Below, in pieces: positions 25,187 to 34,352 of a DNA stretch of 64,000 nucleotides. Position numbers and translations under genes: made by a program. This stretch comes from an uncultured Saprospiraceae bacterium (GTDB taxonomy: Bacteria; Bacteroidota; Bacteroidia; Chitinophagales; Saprospiraceae), in NCBI GenBank assembly GCA_938016265.1, contig CALLWB010000034.1, positions 106,525-170,524 of the forward strand. The letters run 5' to 3'. Under the pieces are notes generated by a model that saw only the letters and a program-made list of their open reading frames with translations, searched no databases and had not been told where the DNA came from. Each line of letters opens with the position of its first letter. Positions within the stretch are counted from its first letter, which is position 1.

Positions 25187-27670
25187 TTACTTCCCTAGAG
25201 AAATTAGATTTGCGTAAAATCTGAAGGCTCCGGGTACACCAGCAGGCAGTTCACGAAACCAGGAATAGCCTGTGTAAACGTAGTAGCCTTTTCCATATTG
25301 AGTGATTAAGAGGCCGCCATCTTTTGGGGTTTCTCCAGGATCGTTGCTTGATAAGATTGCTTGATAGCCTTCATCCCATTTATTGGGAAAATAGAGTCCG
25401 CGTTCCTGGACCCAGCCTTCGAAATCTTTATTCGTAATCTTGTTTGGTGTGTTTAAGACTGGATGATCAGGTAGTAGAAATCTGACTTCTGCCTCTTCTA
25501 CCGTTGTGCGGTCGGTGGAGACTTTGATCGGGTAAGGGCCAACGTCTTCCGTCTTCATCCGAAATGGCGTGTTGTATTGCACAATCATCGTCCCTCCTTG
25601 CTTCACGTATTCCATAAATTTAGGTTGGTGAAACTTGATTCGCTCTTGGGTATTATAGGCTCGAATTCCGATTATTACCGCATCAAATTGCTTCAAATAT
25701 TCACTAGAAATTGCCTCATCCTGGAGCATCGTGACCTCATAGCCAATCTGAGTCAGGCTAGTAGGTATCTGATCGCCAGCACCCATATAGTATCCAATCT
25801 TTTCGCCCTTTTTCTGAATATCCAGCCGCACCAATTTAGACGTCGCCTCCAGGTACACTTGCTGGGTTGGAATGTGGTCATAATTGATAACAAACTCTTC
25901 AAAAACAGCTTGGTCATCCTTCCAAAAACTCAGCTTGGTAGACGATTGATTTTGGGAAGGAGTAATGGTAATTGGCATTACCAACTCAGCACCTTTCTCT
26001 GTAAAATCATAGGGAATTGTGCTTGGACTAACGGTCCATCCAGCATCGTGTTTGATCTTGATAGTACCACTGGTTTGCTGTGCCCCAGACTTCACTACCA
26101 ATTGGACCGTCTTGGGATTTTGATCGGCAAAAATGATGATTTTATCTTTCACAGCCACACTGACTTCCGGCCCGAAAACGAAAGGACGATAGACTTCTCC
26201 TTTCACAGGGTCAATCCGTTTGTGGAGCACTGGAAGGACAAAATCCAATGTTTGATTTTCGATCTTTAGGCTGATTGTTGCGTGGATGGCCGATGCATTT
26301 TCTGGGGCACCGATTTGTTGTAGATCGGTGACCTGATACATACCTTTTGTACCTTGTTCTTCTAGCCAATAAGGCGTGTTGATTTGTTCTTCAGTGTTTG
26401 TTTTTATGGTAATTTGTTCTTGGAATACTTCATTTTTTTGAAGGAGCTTGTTGGGAGACAATTGGACGCCTGGTGCTTCGATGTTAAGCAATTCCATATT
26501 CGCAGAAGCTCTATTGATCACTTCGATTGTTGCATCAACTGCACTACCTGGTGTTGTAGAAAAATCATTGGCGACAACTTCCATATACAATCCTGTAGCC
26601 GCTCGAATCACCTCGTCAATTGCTTGCAGTTTTTGTTGTTGGAGGTGCTTATCGCGAATGGTATGCAGTAACTTTCTTGCTGCTAGCAGTTTGGGGATGC
26701 TGGCTGCTGGTTGGTCCGCTCTATATTCCTCATTGACTTCAGACAGCAGCTTCGCTATAGCTTTTCCTTCCTTGACCTGCTCCCAGGAGGTAATCACTCC
26801 ATCAAATAAATCGTCGGTACATTTTGTTCCTTTCAGGTGTTGGAAGTATTCGGTTTTTGCACCGCGCTCCTGAGGAGCCCCCATGGCTTGGCATTGGTGC
26901 TGACTAGTACTTTTGCCTGCAATTTCGTTGTTTGATTGTCCTAGCAATGGATAATACGTGCCTACATCGACTTTCAAAAATTCTTCTTTTTTTGCTTCAA
27001 ATTCTTCCTCGGAGGCGAAGCCTCTTGAATAGGCATTCCAGACCAGTCGCTTAGGTTGCCAGACGGTCGTATATTTGAGTTGCTCTGGGAATTTTGTCGG
27101 ATCTCCTGCTGCATCAAACGCAGCATAAGCAATCTGCGAAGCCGCTGTATGGTGCCCATGTGTCCTCGATGGTGTATGCGGAAATCTGGTAATAATCACA
27201 TCCGGACGAAAATTCCGAATCACCCAAACTGCATCCGCCAGCACTTGCGCTCGATCCCATATCGTAAAGGTTTCTTCTGGATTTTTGGAATAGCTGAAGT
27301 CGTTGGCTCTGGAGAAAAACTGTTCGCCGCCGTCGATGCTTCTTGCTTTTAGGAGTTCCTGAGTACGGATGACGCCTAGTAGTTCTCTGATTTCTGGTCC
27401 GATGCGGTTTTGCCCTCCGTCTCCTCGGGTGAGAGACAGATAGCCTGTTTTTACTTTTTTGTCGTTGGCGAGCCAGGAAATGACGCGGGTATTCTCATCA
27501 TCAGGGTGGGCAGCGAAGTAGAGGGCAGTCCCAAGGCTGTTTAGTTTTTGAATGGCGTGTTGGATTTCTGCTCCGTTGTATTGTTTTGGTGCTTGTGCTT
27601 GCAGGTGGATTATTCCCATCCAAAAGAAGGAAAATAATATTAGCAGCAGCTTGTTTTTCTTGTCCATCAT
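25187..27670 (-). CDS. PIG-L/LmbE deacetylase with C-terminal ThuA-like domain
   Basis: Started at the ATG at 27670 (828 aa; ATGATG with a second start at 27667); an AGTTGGAGAT precedes it and the frame upstream is not signal-like. A signal peptide (KLLLILFSFFWMGIIHLQAQ) leads to a PIG-L domain (about 45-230) with zinc motif AAHPDDE and HGHHTAA, plus LSLTRGDGGQN and RTQELLKARSIDGGEQ. The middle is beta-rich (about 350-620). The C-terminal third has a class-I glutamine-amidotransferase-like fold (ThuA type): FDAVIIGIRAYNTQERI, MIVQYNTPF, GLLITQYGKGYYVYTGYSWF. The catalytic Cys of amidotransferases is not apparent. It likely deacetylates N-acetyl sugars in the periplasm, feeding the adjacent SSS symporter (inference). 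Confidence 0.85.
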   Translation of the reverse strand: MMDKKNKLLLILFSFFWMGIIHLQAQAPKQYNGAEIQHAIQKLNSLGTALYFAAHPDDENTRVISWLANDKKVKTGYLSLTRGDGGQNRIGPEIRELLGVIRTQELLKARSIDGGEQFFSRANDFSYSKNPEETFTIWDRAQVLADAVWVIRNFRPDVIITRFPHTPSRTHGHHTAASQIAYAAFDAAGDPTKFPEQLKYTTVWQPKRLVWNAYSRGFASEEEFEAKKEEFLKVDVGTYYPLLGQSNNEIAGKSTSQHQCQAMGAPQERGAKTEYFQHLKGTKCTDDLFDGVITSWEQVKEGKAIAKLLSEVNEEYRADQPAASIPKLLAARKLLHTIRDKHLQQQKLQAIDEVIRAATGLYMEVVANDFSTTPGSAVDATIEVINRASANMELLNIEAPGVQLSPNKLLQKNEVFQEQITIKTNTEEQINTPYWLEEQGTKGMYQVTDLQQIGAPENASAIHATISLKIENQTLDFVLPVLHKRIDPVKGEVYRPFVFGPEVSVAVKDKIIIFADQNPKTVQLVVKSGAQQTSGTIKIKHDAGWTVSPSTIPYDFTEKGAELVMPITITPSQNQSSTKLSFWKDDQAVFEEFVINYDHIPTQQVYLEATSKLVRLDIQKKGEKIGYYMGAGDQIPTSLTQIGYEVTMLQDEAISSEYLKQFDAVIIGIRAYNTQERIKFHQPKFMEYVKQGGTMIVQYNTPFRMKTEDVGPYPIKVSTDRTTVEEAEVRFLLPDHPVLNTPNKITNKDFEGWVQERGLYFPNKWDEGYQAILSSNDPGETPKDGGLLITQYGKGYYVYTGYSWFRELPAGVPGAFRFYANLISLGK

Positions 27671-27880
27671 ATCTCCAACTTTCTGAGTTTTTGTAAGGCG
27701 GACTAAAATTACAAATTTTTGAATGCTTATTTGTCGGATGTTGTACAAAAGGGCGTTGGTGAGGGTTGATGGAGAAGAGGTGCAGTCTAAAAAATCATGC
27801 TTCGGGAATTATATAGCTATAAATATGGTTCAATTATTTGGACTAATAAAAACAACAATAGACCATCAAACAATTAAAAA

Positions 27881-28393
27881 ATGGAAGGGATCGTATTTAT
27901 TGAGAATTTTATAAACAATGACTTGAATTTGTTTGATAAATTGAAAAAAGAGGTGGATTGGGACGAAAGCATGGCCACACGAAAAACCGCAAGTTTTGGT
28001 AAAGCCTATAACTATTCACAAATAAAATATCCATTCCAACCATTTACTTCTGAACTGAAGAAAATTGTAGTTTCCATCTCAAAAACATTAAATTTTGAGC
28101 CCAACAACTGCTTGATCAATTATTACTTAGACGGTAAATCTAAAATGGGATTCCATTCCGACCAAACGGATATTTTGTTTGAAGGAACAGGCGTTGCAAT
28201 TGTCTCCATTGGAGAGACACGTATCTTGCGATTTAGAAACATCATTGACAAACAACTAATCAACGACTATGAGTTGCCTTCCGGCTCCTTGATCTACATG
28301 ACAAATGAAGTACAAGAAAAATGGCAACACGCCATACCTAAATCGAATACCGAAGAAAGTAGGATTAGTCTAACATTCAGAAAAATAAAGTGA
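27881..28393 (+). CDS. AlkB-like 2-oxoglutarate/Fe(II) dioxygenase
   Basis: 170 aa, the short form of the AlkB family. Visible features: NNCLINYYLDGKSKMGFHSD with the metal His92-x-Asp94, the distal His150 (WQHAIPK) and the 2-oxoglutarate-binding Arg161 plus Arg167 in RISLTFR. It oxidatively demethylates alkylated bases in family members, though some are RNA- or protein-directed. The gene is AT-richer than its neighbours and uses a start close to an A-rich leader. It ends six bases before the OmpA-family gene on the other strand (convergent). No terminator is evident in that gap. Confidence 0.82.
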   Translation: MEGIVFIENFINNDLNLFDKLKKEVDWDESMATRKTASFGKAYNYSQIKYPFQPFTSELKKIVVSISKTLNFEPNNCLINYYLDGKSKMGFHSDQTDILFEGTGVAIVSIGETRILRFRNIIDKQLINDYELPSGSLIYMTNEVQEKWQHAIPKSNTEESRISLTFRKIK

Positions 28394-28399
28394 TGTTGC

Positions 28400-31300
28400 T
28401 TATTCTTTGATTTCTAGTATTTTCAATTCTACCCGTTGGTTTTTTCTTCGGCCTTCGCTCGAACTGTTTGATGCGACAGGCAGTGTTTTGCCGTACCCTT
28501 TGAAAGTCAATCTGTCGGCCGGGATGCCACCGTCTTTTAGGGCGTTGGCTACTGCCATGGAGCGTTCTTTGGAAAGGCTCGCGGCAAAGGCATCACTACA
28601 AAGTCCGTTGGTGTGTCCTCTGATTTCTACAATCAGGTTTGGATTGCTGTCGAGAAACTCGAAGACGCGGGCCAGTTCGTTATTGGATGCTTCTTTGAGG
28701 GTAGATTTGTTGGCATCGAAGTAGATGTTGTTTAGTGGGATGATCTGTCCTACTTTTATTGGGTAGAGCATGATGTCTTTTGATAGTTCCCGGTATCCTG
28801 ATTGTCCTTCGGCTGGTTTTGCGCTTTCAGGATTTGCTAGTTCGTAGTCGCGTTGGCGTTCTGCCATTTGCTTGCGGATGTTTTGTTCGAGTTCTCTACG
28901 GAGTTTTTGCTCCAGTTCTTTTTTGTAGCGGTATTCCAGTTCTTTGCGGAGTTCTTCTTTGATGGGGGCTTTTAGTTCATCGCGGAGTTTGCTTTCGATG
29001 TCGTCCTTCATTGTTTTTCGAAGGTCTGCTTCCACTTCCTTTTTGAGGTCGTCACGAAGTTTGTCTTCTACATCGCCTTTCAAATCATCACGAAGTTGGT
29101 CTTCGACGTCAGTTTTGAGGTCGTTGCGTAGTTGGTCTTCAATTTCTTGTTGGAGGTCGTTTTTCAGTTGGTCTTCGACGTCTTGTTTGAGGTCTCCTTT
29201 TAGTTGGTCGCGGATGTCGTCTTCGAGGTCATTTTCCAGCTCTTTTTTGACTTCTGTGAGGAGTTCTTCCTGGAGGTCTTTTCGGACTTCGGCTCTCAAT
29301 TCAGTTTCTACTTCTCTACGGACTTGATCTTTGAGTTCGTCGAAAGTGGGCATTGGAGGGCGGTATCCGTCAGGGTTGTTTTCGTATGTCGGGCCGTCGT
29401 TGTGGCCTACTCCGCCGCTGGCTACTGGTGCTTGGCCTGGCTGGTAGGAGCCGCTTTCTGGTTTTGGTGCTTGGCCTGGTTGGTATCCACCTCCTTCCGG
29501 TTTTTCTGCTTGGCCGGGCTGGTATCCGCCACCTTCCGCTATTGGAGCTTGACCTGGTTTATATCCTCCACCTTCCGCTATTGGTGCTTCTCCTGGGCGA
29601 TATTCTCCGCCATCCGGTCGTTCACCTTCTCCAGGACGGTAACTTCCACCTTCAGGTACTTTGTATTCGCCGGGATTCAATTCTTTATCCTCTTCATCAT
29701 CGAATAGGGCGGCGTATTTTTCTTCCAGGCTATTGTTTTTTGGCTTTTGCGCTCTGTCCTTAGTTGGTTTCGGATCTTCTGCTTGGTTGTTTCTTGGTTG
29801 TTCTGGTGTTGTGTTTTCTTCTGGTGAATTTTGATCAGGGTTGCCGTCTGCTTTTGGATTTTGGTTGGAGTAGGCGTAGTCTGTTGGTTCTTTTTCCCAG
29901 TCTCTGTGTTGTGTTGGGCGTTCTTCTTCTTTGTCTCTTCTTGGTTTTTTAGGTGCTGGATCTTCGTCGTCGTTGAAGAGGGAGGCGTATTTGTCTTCTA
30001 GTTCTGTGGTTCTTGGGCTCTTTTTGATGGTGGTGACTGGTGTATTGTCTTCTGGTTCGTTGAATAGGGTAAGGTATTTTTTCTGTAATTCAGTTAATTC
30101 TGGATCGTCGTCTATTTGGTTTTGGCGAGTGGGTGCTTGGTAAGGGACGTCTTCCGGGGAGGTGAATGCTAGGTCTTCTTCTCCAAGAATGACAGGTTCT
30201 GTTTTCTTGATAGGGTCAGGATTGGTATAGCTTGGTTTATATTCGTAAGGTTCGTAATAATAATCTGTGTTTGCTACATCATTGACTTTATCTTTGGCAG
30301 CCGTCCGTTTTTCTTCGATGTCATTCAAATCATCTTCTAATAAAGCTAGTTTATTTCGTAGTCGATCGACTTCCATTGTAGTGACGGGATCTGGTTTGTA
30401 GGTTGGTTTTTTGATTTCTTCGAGTATTTCGGGATCATTCCCATCATAATCAAGTTCTTCTTGCTCTTCTTCAATTAGTGAAATGTCTTCACTTGCAGTA
30501 AAATATCCATCTATCTTCGGTAAAATCTCGTAGTTGTTTTCATTTTGAAGGACCACCTCAAATTCGCCATCATCTTCTGCTTCTACTTCAGAGACGATAT
30601 CTTTTGGAGCTTCTGTTGGGGCTACTCTTGTTGGTTTTCGGGTTGGTTCTTCTGTTGGTTTTTTGATTAGTACTTCTGTGATTTCCTGCTTGGTTTTGTA
30701 TTCTACTTTTGCCTGGATTGGTTTTTTGGTTTCTGCATCAATGAATCGGCCTTTCATCACGGTAACAGGTTCTGGACGAACTTCTTCCGGCAAACGTATG
30801 CGATAGAGGTTAGACATCAAATCTGCACTTCCAATATCCGATGAAAAATAAGCGTATTCGCCGGAAGCAGGAATAGAATAATTCAGATCGTTGCCCGGTG
30901 TATTGATCACAGGTCCCAAATTGACCGGCTCCGACCAATTTTGCCAAGTAAAATCAAGGCGACGACTCATAAAGACATCCAACCCACCATATCCCCGATG
31001 TCCGTCCGAAGAAAAATAGATCGTTTTCATATCAGCAGCCAAAAAAACACTAGCCTCCATCCCGCTCGTATTGATAGTCTTTCCTACGTTTTTCGGTTCG
31101 CTCCAATCCCCGTCATTGTATCGAAAAGAGACGTAAATATCCCGATCCCCCAAGCCATCATCCCGCTCGACGGTCATCAACATCACATTCCCATCTACCC
31201 CAACATGATAGCAAACAAATTTATTACGATTGTAATGATTCACAATCTTCAATGCTTTGGGATCCGTCCATTTTCCGTTTCTCCATTTGGACACAGAAAC

Positions 31301-32146
31301 ACCGTCTTTTTTATTGCTTCGATAGTCATTCGCCAAATACAAGGTCTGCCCGTCAGGACTTACTGCTACTACAAAATTGTGAGTGGCATTGTTGAGCGGT
31401 GCGCCCGGATTTTGGGAGCGTGCCCAATCGTTATTGCTCATCCGATCGCTGATCCAAATGTCATCCTGCATTTCTGTACCGATGTTTTCGGGATGCCATT
31501 TTCTGGCGTAGTACAACGTTTGTCCATTGGGTGAAATAATAGGCAATCGCTCTGCATATCGGGAGTTGACATTGCTACTTAGTTTTTCTGGTGGCAGGAC
31601 TTTGTCATCGTAAGTAGCGGCATTAATTTTGACCTCTACCTTCTTGGTGCTTTCGCTAATTCCGATGGCGTCGATTTGTTGCATTCCGCGCACCATATCG
31701 GTGTTGATGACTAACTTCAACTGAGAAACTTTGTAAGGAGTCACGGATATTTTTTGTCCAAACAAGCGGGCTTCGCCATAGACGGATTGTTTTGTTTTGC
31801 TTTCAAATACTTTGTGGCCTTTGCCCTTTTCATCATAGAGGAATATCTGATAAATGGCTCCCGGGCTAAGCGTTTCTGCTACGAGTACCTGTCGCACGTG
31901 GATCGGTTTTTTGAATTTGACGCGGACGTTTTCTAGTCCACGGGATTCACTTTTTGGGGCCCAGGCGACTTCACTTTTTCCCCATGCAGGGTATTTATTT
32001 GGCGGGCCGAGTACTTGTTTGGCGGAGAATGCGGATTTGTCGTATTGTGAGGAGAAGCTGACAATTTCGTGTGCCCATTGAATGTCTTGGGCATATAGGG
32101 TTATTCCGAAAAGGGCTATTATGAGGGTACTGAGATATTTTTTCAT
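28400..32146 (-). CDS. OmpA-family outer-membrane protein with PD40 propeller and long repeat regions
   Basis: 1248 aa from the ATG at 32146 (upstream ATG at 32173 gives a poorer signal peptide). Domains: signal peptide (YLSTLIIALFGITLYAQ); discoidin-like beta-sandwich (about 25-165); PD40 repeats (about 195-450: SPNGQTLYYARKWHPEN, AVSPDGQTLYLANDYR, MKTIYFSSDGHRGYGGLD, GEYAYFSSDIG); a carboxypeptidase-regulatory-like module (about 465-560); an acidic, Pro-rich stretch (about 570-830) with three KYxxLF motifs; a 13-residue PGQAPIAEGGGYQ repeat; a coil of 12-residue repeats (about 940-1095); and a C-terminal OmpA domain (NNIYFDANKSTL ... VEIRGHTNG ... GYGKTLPVA). It tethers the outer membrane to peptidoglycan through the OmpA domain. 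PD40/OmpA proteins of this kind include T9SS/gliding partners such as PorE. The repeats are unusual. Confidence 0.85.
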   Translation of the reverse strand: MKKYLSTLIIALFGITLYAQDIQWAHEIVSFSSQYDKSAFSAKQVLGPPNKYPAWGKSEVAWAPKSESRGLENVRVKFKKPIHVRQVLVAETLSPGAIYQIFLYDEKGKGHKVFESKTKQSVYGEARLFGQKISVTPYKVSQLKLVINTDMVRGMQQIDAIGISESTKKVEVKINAATYDDKVLPPEKLSSNVNSRYAERLPIISPNGQTLYYARKWHPENIGTEMQDDIWISDRMSNNDWARSQNPGAPLNNATHNFVVAVSPDGQTLYLANDYRSNKKDGVSVSKWRNGKWTDPKALKIVNHYNRNKFVCYHVGVDGNVMLMTVERDDGLGDRDIYVSFRYNDGDWSEPKNVGKTINTSGMEASVFLAADMKTIYFSSDGHRGYGGLDVFMSRRLDFTWQNWSEPVNLGPVINTPGNDLNYSIPASGEYAYFSSDIGSADLMSNLYRIRLPEEVRPEPVTVMKGRFIDAETKKPIQAKVEYKTKQEITEVLIKKPTEEPTRKPTRVAPTEAPKDIVSEVEAEDDGEFEVVLQNENNYEILPKIDGYFTASEDISLIEEEQEELDYDGNDPEILEEIKKPTYKPDPVTTMEVDRLRNKLALLEDDLNDIEEKRTAAKDKVNDVANTDYYYEPYEYKPSYTNPDPIKKTEPVILGEEDLAFTSPEDVPYQAPTRQNQIDDDPELTELQKKYLTLFNEPEDNTPVTTIKKSPRTTELEDKYASLFNDDEDPAPKKPRRDKEEERPTQHRDWEKEPTDYAYSNQNPKADGNPDQNSPEENTTPEQPRNNQAEDPKPTKDRAQKPKNNSLEEKYAALFDDEEDKELNPGEYKVPEGGSYRPGEGERPDGGEYRPGEAPIAEGGGYKPGQAPIAEGGGYQPGQAEKPEGGGYQPGQAPKPESGSYQPGQAPVASGGVGHNDGPTYENNPDGYRPPMPTFDELKDQVRREVETELRAEVRKDLQEELLTEVKKELENDLEDDIRDQLKGDLKQDVEDQLKNDLQQEIEDQLRNDLKTDVEDQLRDDLKGDVEDKLRDDLKKEVEADLRKTMKDDIESKLRDELKAPIKEELRKELEYRYKKELEQKLRRELEQNIRKQMAERQRDYELANPESAKPAEGQSGYRELSKDIMLYPIKVGQIIPLNNIYFDANKSTLKEASNNELARVFEFLDSNPNLIVEIRGHTNGLCSDAFAASLSKERSMAVANALKDGGIPADRLTFKGYGKTLPVASNSSSEGRRKNQRVELKILEIKE
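28862..29325 (-). repeat. 12-residue (36-bp) helical repeat tract in the OmpA-family gene
   Basis: About 13 consecutive units of 12 residues, for example EDQLRNDLKTDV, EDQLRDDLKGDV and EDKLRDDLKKEV. The DNA period is 36 bases with several units near-identical, so slippage or unequal exchange is likely. Confidence 0.75.
29410..29645 (-). repeat. 13-residue (39-bp) PGQAPxxEGGGYQ repeat tract
   Basis: About six units: PGEGERPDGGEYR, PGEAPIAEGGGYK, PGQAPIAEGGGYQ, PGQAEKPEGGGYQ, PGQAPKPESGSYQ and a partial PGQAPVASGG. The DNA repeats every 39 bases. Confidence 0.75.
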
Positions 32147-32384
32147 AGAATCCGTTCTATTTAGAATGCGCATATTGGATATACAAGATACTTGTTTTTG
32201 TGGAATCCTAGCGACATTTTTGCTGGGATTATCTAATTTCTAGAAAGGATCATGCCGAAAAATTTTTGTTTTCCCCTGCTGCGATTTGCACTCCTTTTTG
32301 CATTCGCTCAAAATCGGCCTTGGGATTTCATTTTTCTTGGGGTTGGAATAAGCTGAGCCTTGTTTCTACAGCTGTGAGGAGGCA

Positions 32385-32936
32385 TTATTCTATGGTTTCG
32401 ACTAGGTATTTGAAGAGGTTATCTAGTCGATTTTTTGTTAGATTTAAGATTCGGTCGGCCGTGATTAGGCGCTGGATGGAACCGCCGCCGGAGTATTCGT
32501 TTTTTGCTAGGAGTTGGATCAATTCAATTTCGTTGTCTCTTAGAGAGATCCAGTTTCTTTGGGTTTTGCGGAGGGTCTCCTGGTCGGTTTCGTCGAGTCG
32601 GTGGAGTAGTTTTTTGTAGTATTTGTTTAGTAATCGATCGTAGCTTTGGAGGGCGACGGCTGTTGCACGGACCATTCCTGTGGTGGTATTATTGATTTCA
32701 ATGGTGCGGACGTGGGTTTGTTCTATTTTGAAGGTGTCGATGTGATATTCGATGTTTAGGTCCTTGTGAAAATAGTAGGTGGTTTTGTCTTGTTGTAGGT
32801 TGATTTTGAGCTGTCTGGCTTCTTCTTCGATGGAGTTGGTCAGTTCTTCTATTTCGGAACTGGCGGCGCTGGTAGATTGGGCATTAGTGAGCACGGCTAG
32901 AAAGAGCAGAAGGGTTAGGATGGATAATTGTTTCAT
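32385..32936 (-). CDS. LprI-like (DUF1311) secreted protein
   Basis: 183 aa, signal peptide MKQLSILTLLLFLAVLTNAQ. An N-terminal helical and beta region precedes the segment YDRLLNKYYKKLLHRLDETD followed by QETLRKTQRNWISLRDNEIE, which matches the LprI N-terminal domain (DUF1311: YxxLLxKLxxxxQxxLRxxQRxWIxxRDxE). The Cys residues usual in many DUF1311 proteins are absent. LprI of Mycobacterium inhibits lysozyme, but most family members are uncharacterised. It lies 238 bases upstream of the OmpA-family gene in the same direction. No T9SS tail is present. Confidence 0.6.
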   Translation of the reverse strand: MKQLSILTLLLFLAVLTNAQSTSAASSEIEELTNSIEEEARQLKINLQQDKTTYYFHKDLNIEYHIDTFKIEQTHVRTIEINNTTTGMVRATAVALQSYDRLLNKYYKKLLHRLDETDQETLRKTQRNWISLRDNEIELIQLLAKNEYSGGGSIQRLITADRILNLTKNRLDNLFKYLVETIE

Positions 32937-33073
32937 TTGTTAACGTGTTTTCCATAATTATAACAAAAAATTATTCCAATAAATAAACCCAGCCCAATTT
33001 TCAACTGTTGCGCCTCTTTCTTGCATTGTTTTTTGGCTTGTAATACTCCAAATGCCAATTCAACCCTCAAACA

Positions 33074-33982
33074 TTACTCCTTAATCAATTTCCTAGTAAT
33101 TTGCTGATCGCCAACCACCAATGTCAGCAAATAAATACCTGGAGGTAGATTTTCAGCGACAGGTATGGTGGTTGGTGAAGTTAGATTTTCTTTGGAAAAG
33201 ATTTGTTGCCCGGTGAGGTTGGCAATTGTCAATTGATCAATTTGAAGGTTGGGCGTGGTGATTTGCAAGTAGTTCTGGACCGGATTTGGAAAAACCTGTA
33301 CTTGTTTTCGGATATCTACTCCCTCTACATCTGAAATAAAGCAAATATCAACATTGGTGATAGAAATATCCTGGTCTGAAAATTTAGCTAATCCCTCCAC
33401 CCAGTATGCCTCTCCCGCTTGAAAGTGGGACAATGGTACAACCCAATAGTCGTAGCCGATTCGCTCTGTTGCATTTCCTGTGTACACAATGCCGTCGAAG
33501 TCCACTGGCCAAATTGTTCTTAGATATTGTTTTTTAAGCGGAATCCCATCAATGATCACAGTAGACACCGAATCCACCACCCTGGTAAAGTGAATTTCCC
33601 AACTAGGGAAAAAAGGAGTTATTCTTGGGTCAAAAGCCGTAGGATATCTAAGCATGATCGTATCTCCCTGTACAAGAGAGAAATCATACAAAAGATGCAG
33701 AGAGTCTTGTTCCTCATAATATACTTTGTCATTGTCATTGCAAAGAAGTATCGAGTCTAAGGCCGCAAAACCTTTCGCAGCAGCTGTCGAATAAATAGTA
33801 TGACAAGCTAACCCATATTTTGTTTGTGAAGAAACCGATTTTGTCAAAATGCTATCCCTGCCCATGTCCTGCAAGTGCTGGTAGGCGCAATGTTCCCATT
33901 CCGTGCCCAGTGCACCAAACAGCTGTGCACTGCTCTGGGCCACTATCAATAAAAGAACTGTTAATAGTAAAAAGTGTTTCAT
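33074..33982 (-). CDS. T9SS type A sorting domain protein
   Basis: 302 aa. A signal peptide (MKHFLLLTVLLLIVAQSSAQ) is followed by a unique domain of about 200 residues with several Cys (WEHCAYQH, GLACHTIY, ILLCNDND, DICFISDVEG). The C-terminal T9SS sorting domain has VQVFPNPVQNYLQI, IANLTGQQIF, LPPGIYLLTLV and RKLIKE. The middle is a beta-rich module I do not recognise; similar modules occur in Saprospiria as short secreted proteins. The gene is alone. It should be exported through T9SS and attached to the surface or released. Confidence 0.75.
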   Translation of the reverse strand: MKHFLLLTVLLLIVAQSSAQLFGALGTEWEHCAYQHLQDMGRDSILTKSVSSQTKYGLACHTIYSTAAAKGFAALDSILLCNDNDKVYYEEQDSLHLLYDFSLVQGDTIMLRYPTAFDPRITPFFPSWEIHFTRVVDSVSTVIIDGIPLKKQYLRTIWPVDFDGIVYTGNATERIGYDYWVVPLSHFQAGEAYWVEGLAKFSDQDISITNVDICFISDVEGVDIRKQVQVFPNPVQNYLQITTPNLQIDQLTIANLTGQQIFSKENLTSPTTIPVAENLPPGIYLLTLVVGDQQITRKLIKE

Positions 33983-34352
33983 AGTAATATTGGATTAAGG
34001 GTGTTTGTTTGGGAATATAAGGGTTTGATTTAAGAGAAATGTTGACTCAATGTAAAACGTTTATTTTTCTCAAAATCGCCGAATTGGCAATTCTTAGAAG
34101 CGTAATTACCATTCTACTACATGAATTCAATTTAAAATTACACCAATTTACAGCGAAAGAAAGGCCTAACTTATAACCGTTAGATTTGAATCTAAATTCG
34201 TGATTAATTTTTGAAAAAGTGTCCACTGCACTAGCCTTAATTTCTACCAACCACCAACTACCAAAAAAGCCAAGAGCAGCCAACTGAAAGAGTCTAAAGC
34301 TTACAGATGATTAAATAAATACGGGGCTGCCCATGACTTTTATTGGGAGATC
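33983..34352. other. 370-base intergenic region, nothing certain
   Basis: A 78-codon open frame on the minus strand (34047-34283) translates to a Trp/Lys-mixed sequence without recognisable features and lacks a good start context. I take it as noncoding. No terminator was found after the AGCS symporter. Confidence 0.35.

Noticed and set aside
28944..29327. Ser/Arg-rich open frames on the plus strand opposite the coil repeats
   Set aside because: Antisense shadow of the 12-residue repeats; the repeated composition explains the open frame.
34047..34283. 78-codon minus-strand frame in an intergenic gap
   Set aside because: No recognisable domain, no signal, not next to a promoter or operon.
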